A stretch of DNA of 64,000 bases from Methylophaga sp. Lineage in GTDB: Bacteria > Pseudomonadota > Gammaproteobacteria > Nitrosococcales > Methylophagaceae. The notes under the pieces are model-generated. The model was not told the origin of the DNA. It worked only from the letters and a program-made list of their open reading frames with translations, and did not search any database. The stretch's first letter is position 1; the number at the start of each line of letters is the position of its first letter. The stretch covers positions 1 through 64,000 of the forward strand of contig NVWQ02000027.1 of the NCBI GenBank assembly GCA_002733715.2, written 5' to 3'. Shown here one piece after another: positions 23,839 to 32,353 of the stretch. The position numbers and the translations under genes were made by a program.

Positions 23839-25560
23839 ATGATCGTATTAGGCCTCTCTGGCGCAGTAAATCACGACGCATCCGCTGCTTTATATATTGA
23901 TGGAAAACTCATTGCAGCCGCAGAAGAAGAGCGCTTTTTGCGAGACAAGCATGCTAAAGGTAAAATGCCTTATGAGGCGACTAAATTTTGCCTAGAACAA
24001 GCAGGCATTAAACCTGAACAAATTGATATTGTTGCGTTTCCTTATGCAGAAATCGGTCTTAAATCACCTGCGCGCTGGCACTATGCTAAACGCCATTGGT
24101 ATGCGCCAGATCGCGCGTTAACCGCATTATTCAGCGGCAATCGTCGTTACTGGCGAAACCATAGAAATGTAATGAAGTTACTTGATGATCTAGGTATTGA
24201 TTCTAATCGAGTTAAATTCGAAGCCGTCGAGCATCATCTAGCTCATGCTAGCAGCGCTTATCATCTTAGCGGTTTTAAAGAGAAAACCGCCATTATTGGT
24301 ATTGATGGTAAAGGTGAATATGCCACTACCTTCTTTGGTTATGGTGAAAATGGCAAAATTCATAAAATTAAAGAATTTTATGATCCTGATTCTTTAGGCG
24401 GTATGTATGGCGCATTAACTGAATTACTTGGTTTCGAAATGTTGGATGGTGAATTTAAAGTAATGGGAATGTCCCCTTATGGTAATCCTAACCGCTTCGA
24501 TTTCTCTCGTTTAATTGACTGCCATGATGGCGAATTCAAAATAAATACTAAGTTAATCAATACTGTTGGTCTTCGACGCTATAAAAAAGATGGTAAAGGC
24601 TATTTCTTTAGCCCTAAACTCATCGAATGGTTAGGTCCAATCCGTGAAGGCGATGAAATCGACGACCCTTATATTGATTATGCTGCCAGCATTCAGGCTT
24701 TATTAGAAAAAACTGCACTGCATCTTATCAACTATTATTTAGGTGATATTATTAAAGAAACAGGCAAAGTCTGTTTCGCAGGCGGCGTTGCACTGAATGT
24801 TAAATTAAATCAACGTATTATCGCCATGCCAGACGTGAAAGAACTATTTGTACAACCTGCTGCCAGCGATGCTGGAACAGCCATTGGTGCTGCAAGTTAT
24901 GCCTCTGAAATGGCTGGCGTTCCGGTTGAGAAAATGGAACATGTCTATCTCGGTCCCTCCTATACAAATGAGCAATGTATTGCGGCATGTGAAGCTTATC
25001 CTGAAAATGTGACATGGCAAAAACTAGACAACACAATCCATAAAACGGCTGAAATTCTCAACGCAGGCAATCCCATATCCTGGTTCCAAGGACGCATGGA
25101 ATTTGGCCCGCGCGCATTAGGTAATCGCAGCATCTTAGGTAGCCCCAACCATTCTGGCGTTGCTGATCGCATTAATGCCCAAATAAAGTACCGTGAACGT
25201 TGGCGCCCTTTCTGCCCAAGTATTCTAGACACCGTGGCCGAAGATATTTTGCAAACAAATCATCCCAGCCCGTATATGACGTTTACGTTTGATGTGGCCG
25301 AAAAATGGAAAAATCGCATTCCAGAAGTTGTCCACGAAGATGGCACCGCACGGGCACAAATCGTCACCAAAGCAACCAATCCAAGATACTATTCATTACT
25401 TGAAGAGATGGAAAAACTTACTGGCAATGGCGTTGTCTTAAACACATCGCTTAACCGACGAGGCGAACCCATGGTATGTAGCCCAACTGACGCATTAACT
25501 ATGTTTTATGGTTCCGATTTAGAATACTTGGTGATGGAAGACATTTTAGTCACCAAATAA
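23839..25560 (+). CDS. NodU/CmcH-family carbamoyltransferase
   Basis: A 573-residue carbamoyltransferase. The N-terminal Kae1-like domain has HDASAALY and AAEEERFLRDKH, with the iron-binding-type HHLAHASSAY near residue 131 and the catalytic-type GGVALNVKLN near 316. The C-terminal YrdC-like nucleotide domain holds RMEFGPRALGNRSILG near 418 and LNTSLNRRGEPMV. Enzymes of this family move a carbamoyl group from carbamoyl phosphate to a sugar hydroxyl. In Pseudomonas the heptose of the LPS inner core is O-carbamoylated by a relative; the heptosyltransferase context here suggests the same job. Confidence in the exact acceptor is moderate. Confidence 0.88.
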   Translation: MIVLGLSGAVNHDASAALYIDGKLIAAAEEERFLRDKHAKGKMPYEATKFCLEQAGIKPEQIDIVAFPYAEIGLKSPARWHYAKRHWYAPDRALTALFSGNRRYWRNHRNVMKLLDDLGIDSNRVKFEAVEHHLAHASSAYHLSGFKEKTAIIGIDGKGEYATTFFGYGENGKIHKIKEFYDPDSLGGMYGALTELLGFEMLDGEFKVMGMSPYGNPNRFDFSRLIDCHDGEFKINTKLINTVGLRRYKKDGKGYFFSPKLIEWLGPIREGDEIDDPYIDYAASIQALLEKTALHLINYYLGDIIKETGKVCFAGGVALNVKLNQRIIAMPDVKELFVQPAASDAGTAIGAASYASEMAGVPVEKMEHVYLGPSYTNEQCIAACEAYPENVTWQKLDNTIHKTAEILNAGNPISWFQGRMEFGPRALGNRSILGSPNHSGVADRINAQIKYRERWRPFCPSILDTVAEDILQTNHPSPYMTFTFDVAEKWKNRIPEVVHEDGTARAQIVTKATNPRYYSLLEEMEKLTGNGVVLNTSLNRRGEPMVCSPTDALTMFYGSDLEYLVMEDILVTK

Positions 25561-25584
25561 TCATTTCTTTAAACAGGATAACGA

Positions 25585-27408
25585 ATGTTCAAAAATATCA
25601 ATGTAACGGTTTATTTCTTATGCACATGGCTCTTTAGCATATTTTTGACCACTCATTTTCTAATTGAAATTCCAGCGGACACAACCCACGACCATATTCA
25701 TAGCTTTTTAGCCTTAGCGACTTATGGCCTTATGTATCAAGGCCCCGCTATTATTAGTTACTGGCTGTTGCGACGCTGGAAGTCTCTTGCTGTCAGCTCT
25801 GCCATTTTCTTTTCCGTCCTTGGGCATAGTATTGTTTTTATTGATTCTCACTTATTCGATCTTTATGCCTTTCACATCAATGGTTTTGTCTGGAACCTAT
25901 TAACCACACCGGGTGGTTTTGAATCTCTGGGGGCAGACCAAACTAATATTTTTGTCACATTATCCTATATCGCCGTGCTTGCTAGCGTACATCTTGTTGG
26001 CTTATACCTTGCCTTAAAAATTCCAAAATTCCATATCCCGACGAGTGCTGTCGTTATGTTATTCCTAGCTGCAACACTCACAGAGAGAGCGGTGTACGGC
26101 TATAGCAAAGCGAGCCTTTATGGCCCAATTTTAGATCGAGGCGATGCACTCTTTTTATATCAGCCCATGAGCATGAATTCTTTACTGAGAAAGCTGGGGG
26201 TTGACGTTAAAAAAACGTCACGAATCAAGCTGTCCCAACTAAAATCAGAACAACTTGATTACCCTAAAAAACCAATACAATTAACGAAGGTCGATAAACC
26301 ATTTAATATTATCATGTTGATATCTGAATCCATGCGTTGGGACCTTTTAACACCCGAAATCATGCCTAACATGAGTGCTTTTTCAGAAAAATCATGGAAT
26401 TTTACACAGCATTATTCTGGCGGAAATGGCACACGGCAAGGTTTATTTTCTCTGTTTTACGGCCTGCATGGTAACTATTGGGATGCCTTCTTGCGCAAGC
26501 AACAAGGTCCGATACTATTCGATGTGCTTAACGACTATGGCTACCAATATTTTATCTATACTAGCGCCCGATTTACCTATCCTGAATTTGATAAAACACT
26601 GTTCAGTCAAATTCCGCCTGAGAACCTTATCGAGCACAATAAAGAAGAACCCTGGAAACGTGATCGTACCAATACCACCGCACTTATTAACGCCATCCAA
26701 AATAGAGACCATGCTAAACCCTTTTATGGCTTTCTCTTCTTTGAGGCGACGCACGCACGCTATTCATTCCCAGAAGAAGCCATTATCCGCAACGATTATC
26801 TAAAAACACTCGACTACGCAGGTTTATCTCGTAAAGAACTTGCGCCACAGATCGAGGGCATGAAAGCACGCTATGAAAATGCCGCTCATGGCATTGATAT
26901 TCAGCTGAAACGTATTGTTAAATCTCTGGAAGAATCAGGCGATCTTGATAACACGCTCGTGATAATAACAGGGGATCATGGCGAGGAATTTATGGAGCGT
27001 GGTCGATGGGGACACAACTCTGCTTTTACTGATTGGCAAGTACGCACGCCTATGATTGTCTGGATGCCTGGTAGCTCCCCAAAAACGATTACAGCCCCTA
27101 CCAGTCATATGGATGTGCCAATAACGATATTAAGCCGATTGGGCGTGCAAAACCCAGTGAAAGACTATAGCCTCGGCATTAACCTAGCAACACCCGAAGA
27201 AAATCGTAATATCATTGTTGCAAGCTGGTCAGACATTGGGCTTATTAACGAGCATGGCAAGCTAGTGATTCCTTTTAAATCAACAACACAACATAAAAAC
27301 CTAGCGATGGATCTCAACGATAATCCTGTTGATAGCGCCGCTTTAACAACCCAAATGCAGTCCATTATTTTTCAGGCATTAAATGATGCCCATTACTATA
27401 AAAAATAA
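25585..27408 (+). CDS. Inner-membrane alkaline-phosphatase-superfamily protein, YejM/LapC-like
   Basis: A 607-residue protein with about five N-terminal membrane helices and a large periplasmic domain of the sulfatase/alkaline phosphatase fold. The domain starts at NIIMLISESMRWD (about 236) and includes ITGDHGEEFMERG (about 461) and the late metal-binding region. Its architecture, DUF3413-like N-terminal plus sulfatase-like domain, is that of YejM/PbgA/LapC, which controls LPS synthesis through LapB/FtsH in E. coli. In YejM the active-site residues are degenerate; here Asp/His of GDHGEE and the Ser of SESMRW remain, so an enzymatic role (for example phosphoethanolamine or phosphoglycerol transfer) is also possible. 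It lies in the LPS core operon between the carbamoyltransferase and the DUF115-like gene. Confidence 0.75.
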   Translation: MFKNINVTVYFLCTWLFSIFLTTHFLIEIPADTTHDHIHSFLALATYGLMYQGPAIISYWLLRRWKSLAVSSAIFFSVLGHSIVFIDSHLFDLYAFHINGFVWNLLTTPGGFESLGADQTNIFVTLSYIAVLASVHLVGLYLALKIPKFHIPTSAVVMLFLAATLTERAVYGYSKASLYGPILDRGDALFLYQPMSMNSLLRKLGVDVKKTSRIKLSQLKSEQLDYPKKPIQLTKVDKPFNIIMLISESMRWDLLTPEIMPNMSAFSEKSWNFTQHYSGGNGTRQGLFSLFYGLHGNYWDAFLRKQQGPILFDVLNDYGYQYFIYTSARFTYPEFDKTLFSQIPPENLIEHNKEEPWKRDRTNTTALINAIQNRDHAKPFYGFLFFEATHARYSFPEEAIIRNDYLKTLDYAGLSRKELAPQIEGMKARYENAAHGIDIQLKRIVKSLEESGDLDNTLVIITGDHGEEFMERGRWGHNSAFTDWQVRTPMIVWMPGSSPKTITAPTSHMDVPITILSRLGVQNPVKDYSLGINLATPEENRNIIVASWSDIGLINEHGKLVIPFKSTTQHKNLAMDLNDNPVDSAALTTQMQSIIFQALNDAHYYKK

Positions 27409-27413
27409 CCTCT

Positions 27414-28358
27414 ATGCTGAATTCCCTCACAAAATTTAAACATAAAATACAATTGAAACTCAGGCGGTTACGCCTGGGTAAACGATTTAAACACCAATAT
27501 TCTTGCCACCCAAAGTTTCATATTCAACGCGGTGACTTAACTCACGATATTTTTTGGCATAATAAAAAAGTAGCCCAAGTAGGTGGGCTGAAGTCTATCA
27601 AAAAAACATTTCAAGGTAATTGTTTTACAGTCGCTGCAGGTCCATCCTTAAATGAAATTGATTTTCAGCAATTAAAACCATTTGACTGCATTAGTCTCAA
27701 CTGCTCAATTAAAAAGTTTTCTGACCAAGGATTCCAGCCCAAACACTGCATCATCATCGACCGTCGTGTATTTGAAAATGACTGGAAATGTATAGAAGCA
27801 TCTATTTTATCCGGTGCTAATTGTTACTTTTCTGCCGTAGGTCTATCACGTATTTGCGAACGTGATCCTAGCTTACTAAATCAAGGTAATATTTTCCTTA
27901 TCGAAGGGATAGGACGCCAATTCGGATTGCCAAGACCCTCTGTACCAGAGTTTTACAAGAAATATCAACATGACTCTGATATTTATTTGGCAGATAACAT
28001 TCTAACAAGAGGTGCCATCGGCTTTAGCCTGAATGCTGAAAAAGGCTTCTTTTATGGAAAAACGGTCGCTACTTGGGCTGTACAATTAGCGCCCTATCTT
28101 GGCTACAAAAATAATTATATCCTTGGGATGGATTTAGGAGGAACAGGCAAAAGTTACTTCGACTCATCAGATAGAACATCCATCCCCTATGATTTCATCT
28201 CACTCTATGATCCCTATATAAAAGTTTGTTTTGAACAGGCTCAACGTGCGGCAAAAGAAAATGATTTCTGTTTGTATAATTTATCTCAATACAGTACTTT
28301 ACCCAATGACATTGTTACAAAGATAAGTTTTGATGATGTTATCAAACAGGCAACTTAG
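27414..28358 (+). CDS. DUF115/GT42-like glycosyltransferase-related protein
   Basis: A 314-residue protein with a basic N-terminus and a motif FTVAAGPSLNEIDFQQLKPF (about 77-96) followed by CISLNCSI. This matches the N-terminal nucleotide-binding region of DUF115 (6-hydroxymethylpterin diphosphokinase-like) and CST-type sialyltransferases (AGNGPSLKEIDY...F.CN). Later parts (ILTRGAIGFSLNAEKGFFYG and LGYKNNYILGMDLGG) fit this fold, with a conserved acidic G-M-D-L motif. LPS clusters of other gammaproteobacteria often include an annotated LPS core biosynthesis protein of this type. Donor and acceptor are unknown. It is 6 nt after the sulfatase-like gene. Confidence 0.6.
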   Translation: MLNSLTKFKHKIQLKLRRLRLGKRFKHQYSCHPKFHIQRGDLTHDIFWHNKKVAQVGGLKSIKKTFQGNCFTVAAGPSLNEIDFQQLKPFDCISLNCSIKKFSDQGFQPKHCIIIDRRVFENDWKCIEASILSGANCYFSAVGLSRICERDPSLLNQGNIFLIEGIGRQFGLPRPSVPEFYKKYQHDSDIYLADNILTRGAIGFSLNAEKGFFYGKTVATWAVQLAPYLGYKNNYILGMDLGGTGKSYFDSSDRTSIPYDFISLYDPYIKVCFEQAQRAAKENDFCLYNLSQYSTLPNDIVTKISFDDVIKQAT

Positions 28359-28494
28359 CTTTGCCATTCTACATCTCAAACTTAAGGTCTAAAATCAGTC
28401 AATACAAAACATTTAGTTTTGTCTATAATGAAACTGGATATTGCATTATTGGGTTCGAGCTCTTGTTTACATTTTTGATCACAGGAAGGAAGTA

Positions 28495-29241
28495 ATGAAA
28501 GTTATTGGGCTAATACCCGCGCGCATGGAAAGCAGTCGTTTGCCTGGAAAACCATTATTAGATTTCTGGGGTATGCCGATGGTTGTCCACGTTGCAAAAC
28601 GCGCCCAACTAGCTAATTTTCTTGATGATGTCATTATATGTACAGATAGCTACAAAATTGTAGATGTGTGTACCTCATATGGAATACCTTGCTGTCTAAC
28701 CAGTTCACACAACAGAAATGGTACGGAACGAATCGCGGAAGCTGCAAAAGCACTCAATATTAATAATGATGATATTGTGATTGATATTCAAGGAGATGAA
28801 CCTCTCATCGATCCTAACTCAATTGACAATGTCATCTCATTTATCAAGAAAAACAGTTATGATATTGTCGTTCCATATATCAAGCTAGAGGGAGAAGAAG
28901 ATATTAACCGTGTCAAAATAATCGATAGCCGAGGCAGGGTTTTATATATGAGTCGTAAAAATGTTCCATATAGCTTTATTAAGAGCTCCGAGTTAAAAAA
29001 GCATCTTAGTGTCATTGGTTTTAGAGTTGATGCTTTAAATACATTTGCAGACTCTGACCCAACACCACTTGAAGAAATTGAAGGCATTGAATTACTACGT
29101 GCTCTTGAATTGGGCATGAATGTTGGCACATTTGAAGAATTCGGAGAATCTACATCTGTTGACACACGTAGTGACTATGAACGAGCACTCAGAATGATGC
29201 AAAAAGATCATGTATACGTAGAGCATTTTTATGAACGCTAA
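28495..29241 (+). CDS. kdsB: KdsB-type CMP-2-keto-sugar-acid cytidylyltransferase
   Basis: A 248-residue enzyme that activates Kdo (or a related 3-deoxy acid) with CTP. The N-terminal IPARMESSRLPGKPLLDFWG is the family's nucleotide-binding loop, and NGTERIAEA, DIQGDEPLID and ESTSVDTRSDYER complete the KdsB pattern. I chose the ATG at 28495, which has a strong AGGAAGGA 5 nt upstream; an upstream TTG at 28441 adds 18 non-conserved residues. A hairpin (ACAAAAC, ATTTA loop, GTTTTGT; 28404-28422) and a possible -10 box lie in the 136-nt gap before it. The 3' end overlaps the HAD gene by 11 nt. A second, housekeeping kdsB may exist elsewhere, in which case this would be a cluster-specific paralogue. 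Confidence 0.85.
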   Translation: MKVIGLIPARMESSRLPGKPLLDFWGMPMVVHVAKRAQLANFLDDVIICTDSYKIVDVCTSYGIPCCLTSSHNRNGTERIAEAAKALNINNDDIVIDIQGDEPLIDPNSIDNVISFIKKNSYDIVVPYIKLEGEEDINRVKIIDSRGRVLYMSRKNVPYSFIKSSELKKHLSVIGFRVDALNTFADSDPTPLEEIEGIELLRALELGMNVGTFEEFGESTSVDTRSDYERALRMMQKDHVYVEHFYER

Positions 29242-29881
29242 TATTCATATAAGTTTTGACCTTGATGGAACACTTATTGACAGTATTCCATTAATGAAAG
29301 ATAGTTGGGAAAATGCTAATAAATTATTAAATTTAAAAGTGGGCTGGGAACAATATCGGGCAAATATTGGGCTTCATTTTGATGAAATTTGTAGCAACCT
29401 CAATCTTGAATTTGCAAAGGAAGAAATAAAACAAACCTATTTTGAATATAACAAAAATAATATTAAGAAAATCCAATTAATGCCAGGTGTATCAACGCTA
29501 CTTCAAGAGCTATCTGAGCAGCATATTTCATGGTCGATACTCACGTCAAAGCCTAGATATACTGCTGAAGATATTATTCAGCATTTTGGTTTTCAACCTG
29601 CTGCAATGATATGTTCAGATGATGTCAAAATAGGAAAGCCTCATCCGGAGAGTGCAGACCTATTACAAAAAAGATTGCTCCACCAAAAGTTTGAAGATAC
29701 CTATTATGTAGGAGATACAGTCATCGACCATATTTTTGCCCTCAATTCTGGATTCCAATTTATTCAGTTCCAGCAACAAACACAGGCTATGCTAGATAGT
29801 GAAAAAACAGATGCACTTATTTTAAACCCTCGACCCATAATACATTCAATGGATGTATTGCTAACTACTATATCCTCGTAA
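29231..29881 (+). CDS. HAD-superfamily phosphatase (phosphoglycolate-phosphatase-like)
   Basis: A 216-residue HAD hydrolase. Motif I is FDLDGTLIDS (about residue 9), motif II has the Thr/Ser in ILTSKPRY, motif III the Lys in CSDDVKIGKPHPE, and motif IV VGDTVIDH. The alpha-helical cap is of the C1 (PGP) type. It is neither the tetrameric KdsC type nor the GmhB type by sequence pattern, yet it overlaps kdsB, which suggests a role in sugar-phosphate dephosphorylation for core precursors. Substrate unknown. Confidence 0.8.
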   Translation: MNANIHISFDLDGTLIDSIPLMKDSWENANKLLNLKVGWEQYRANIGLHFDEICSNLNLEFAKEEIKQTYFEYNKNNIKKIQLMPGVSTLLQELSEQHISWSILTSKPRYTAEDIIQHFGFQPAAMICSDDVKIGKPHPESADLLQKRLLHQKFEDTYYVGDTVIDHIFALNSGFQFIQFQQQTQAMLDSEKTDALILNPRPIIHSMDVLLTTISS

Positions 29882-29912
29882 TCATTCAATCTGCATGACT
29901 ACGAATATAGAT

Positions 29913-30250
29913 TATATACCCAAACGCATTCAAGATGCAGATGAAAACTGCTGAAAGTTATCATTTATGGTAGTATCTAGTGAGCTCGAGAGCTGAGGTA
30001 ATGTCGTAGAGAAAAACCGGTCGATTTGTTCTCTAAATTCATTAGTAGTTGCAAAATATCGGTTATTGCGAGCATGTTTGTTCATGATCTTCCAGAGTCG
30101 CTCAATCGGGTTTAGATTTGGACTGTATGGTGGAAGAAAATGGAGCGTTATTTTCTGTTTTTCAGCCGCTTCACTAACGGCTTTGGAGCGATGATAACCT
30201 GCGCGATCAAGCACTAAATGGATCGTGCCACTGCTTGGTTGGGTAGGCAC
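29913..30250 (-). mobile_element. Truncated IS630-family element (C-terminal transposase fragment with one end)
   Basis: Codons 30250 down to 29930 (minus strand) encode a 106-residue fragment with LDRAGYHRSKAV and LPPYSPNLNPIERLW, the second Asp and the DDE-type Glu region of IS630/Tc1 transposases. The first catalytic Asp domain and helix-turn-helix are missing, so it is not functional. The transposon end after the stop is TATATACCCAAACGCATTCA (29913-29932); IS630 elements insert at TA. The other end is not found. The 13-bp TATATACCCAAAC occurs again at 32334-32346 in the same orientation. Confidence 0.8.
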
Positions 30251-30295
30251 TTAGAAAATTGACGATTGAATCGCCATATAGCAAAAGTTTAGCTT

Positions 30296-32293
30296 TTATT
30301 CATGACCTGCCTTACCATGAAGTAACAGGTCCATCGATACCTGGATATAGGCCAGCAGTTTTTGGCTTAAACTTTGTTGTAACACTTCATCTGAAATTAC
30401 TTGGGTCTTATCCACGTCTTTCAAATTGTAATTATAGAGCTTCTCAGGTAAATTCGGGCTTTTCACTAATAACTTATCGCCTTGAATAAATGCCGTTGTA
30501 TGATCTGAGCTAGAAGGTTTAATCATAGCAAAACCTGCATCACTGACATTCAATAAATCTCGCCCCCAACAACTAATTGAAGAATCTCCACCTAACAGAC
30601 CAGCCATGATAGGTACAATGTCAACCTGAGAACCGACTATTGAATTTGTAGCATCGTGGTTTTTGAGAATATCAGGTGCAATCACTAATAACGGAACGTT
30701 AAACCGCATTAAGTCCATATCAGTTACTTGCTTATTGGTACCAAAACCATGGTCACCGACAAGAACAAAAATGGTATTTTTGTAAAAACCATCATGCTGA
30801 ATTTTTTTAAAGAATTGACCTAATGCCCAATCAGCATAGCGCATCGCCGTCAAATGCTCATTCAACCCACCAAACTCTGTTACCCGCTCAACAGGCAATG
30901 GATCAGGTAAAGCATAAGGAGTGTGGTTCGACAAGGTTTGCAAGAAAGCAAAAAACGGCTGATCTTTGGGGATTTTTTTCAGCTCTTGTGCTGCCCGATC
31001 AAACATATCTTCATCCGAAACACCCCATGTTGGATCAGAAAATTTTGGATTGATAAAATCATGCCTGCCTATAAAGGTTTGCATGCCTTGTCCACCAAAA
31101 AAACCATTTTGATTATCCCAAGCAAAATCACCATTATAAATATAGTAACTTTTATAGTTTCTATCATTGATAACTTTTAATATACCGGCAAACTTGGTGT
31201 CACCTTGAGGTAATTGCATCAAGGTTTCATAACCGGGCAAATTGGGGAAACAGGCCATTGATGCAAACATGCCTTGGTGTGTATGCGTGCCATTTGAGAA
31301 GAAATGATCAAATAACACGCCCTGTTTCCTGATCTTGTCGAACTCAGGGGTAATACCATAGTCATGACCCAAACTACCTACAAATGCACCATTAAAACTT
31401 TCCATCAGAATAAACACTACATTAAGTGGTTTCTTTGGAAGGGGAACAGGCGAATGATAGCGTCGATAAACGGGTGAGAATTCAGAGTTAATAACCGTAT
31501 CCCTTTCAGTTAACAAAAGCTTCTGAACGATCTTTTCTGCACTATCCATGTCCATTTTGCTAAGCCATTTTTTTTGCTCCTCACCTTTATGAGATTCCGC
31601 AATGACTGCTTTTATCAATGTGAAACTTCCATTTAGAGCTAAGTGATTGGCAAATAAATAATCGCTGTGGAAGGCATCTCCCCAGCGTAACGGTGGGCCA
31701 TGACGTAAGGTGCCTCTCGCGGCTAAAGCTGTCAGTACCAGAACTACTAAAAAGGCCACGCATCGGATAACATACAATGATTTACCTTGAGTTTTGTCGT
31801 CTAAATAACGGCTTATTTTCGTTAATAACCAAGCAAACAAGCCTGTAATAAAGCCAATAATAAGGAGATATCTAACAACGGGAAAGCCATTCCAGACCAT
31901 GCTTGCTACTGTTTCAGGATCTTCTTGGATGTACTGAAAAACCAAGCTATTTAATCGAACATGGAACTCATGATAAAAATCCAGTTCCATAATGGCCAGA
32001 AAGGTAATGATCAACGCAATGATGATCAAATAGATACGCCCGATTTTTTTATTAAGGCCCGCAGGGTACAACAAAAATAAAACAAGCGGAATCATCACAT
32101 AGGCTATGACAATAAAATCAAACCGCATTCCAACCAAAAATGAATTGACGATTTCGCCAACAGGGATATCAGTCGTCAGTTCATCATTACGCCAGTATAA
32201 AATAGCTCTTAATATCGACTGCAACGCCCACAACAAAAATGTGCCTCCCAATAGGAAATAAAGATCGGAACGTAACGAGGTGATTTTTTTCAT
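30296..32293 (-). CDS. LTA-synthase-family (LtaS/OpgB-like) phosphoglycerol/phosphoethanolamine transferase
   Basis: A 665-residue membrane enzyme with five N-terminal helices and a periplasmic sulfatase-fold domain. The domain begins at NVVFILMESFNGAFVGSLG, where the Ser/Thr nucleophile region follows the ME-S motif, and includes SNGTHTHQGMFAS, and VLVGDHGFGTNK with metal ligands Asp and His. This is the LtaS/OpgB pattern; in Gram-negatives such enzymes move glycerol phosphate or ethanolamine phosphate from phospholipids to glucans, lipid A or LPS. It heads the minus strand after waaG and lies beside an IS fragment. The catalytic Thr of the LtaS family appears to be within the THTHQG segment. 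Substrate is inferred only from the LPS context. Confidence 0.82.
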   Translation of the reverse strand: MKKITSLRSDLYFLLGGTFLLWALQSILRAILYWRNDELTTDIPVGEIVNSFLVGMRFDFIVIAYVMIPLVLFLLYPAGLNKKIGRIYLIIIALIITFLAIMELDFYHEFHVRLNSLVFQYIQEDPETVASMVWNGFPVVRYLLIIGFITGLFAWLLTKISRYLDDKTQGKSLYVIRCVAFLVVLVLTALAARGTLRHGPPLRWGDAFHSDYLFANHLALNGSFTLIKAVIAESHKGEEQKKWLSKMDMDSAEKIVQKLLLTERDTVINSEFSPVYRRYHSPVPLPKKPLNVVFILMESFNGAFVGSLGHDYGITPEFDKIRKQGVLFDHFFSNGTHTHQGMFASMACFPNLPGYETLMQLPQGDTKFAGILKVINDRNYKSYYIYNGDFAWDNQNGFFGGQGMQTFIGRHDFINPKFSDPTWGVSDEDMFDRAAQELKKIPKDQPFFAFLQTLSNHTPYALPDPLPVERVTEFGGLNEHLTAMRYADWALGQFFKKIQHDGFYKNTIFVLVGDHGFGTNKQVTDMDLMRFNVPLLVIAPDILKNHDATNSIVGSQVDIVPIMAGLLGGDSSISCWGRDLLNVSDAGFAMIKPSSSDHTTAFIQGDKLLVKSPNLPEKLYNYNLKDVDKTQVISDEVLQQSLSQKLLAYIQVSMDLLLHGKAGHE

Positions 32294-32333
32294 TCTTGTC
32301 TCAAGTGGATTTTATGATCGCTAAAGATATAAT

Positions 32334-32346
32334 TATATACCCAAAC
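32334..32346 (+). repeat. Second copy of the IS-end motif TATATACCCAAAC
   Basis: Thirteen bases identical to the IS630-fragment end at 29913-29925, in the same orientation, lie in the 60-bp gap between the LTA-synthase-like gene and waaG. A shorter copy (TATATACCCAAA) lies at 544-555. Confidence 0.5.
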
Positions 32347-32353
32347 ACTGAAT

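Noticed and set aside
27461-27476. CAGGCGGTTACGCCTG hairpin as an RfaH ops element
   Set aside because: It has the GGCGGT start of ops but differs at the central bases, lies in the coding part of the 27414 gene and is not at an operon leader.
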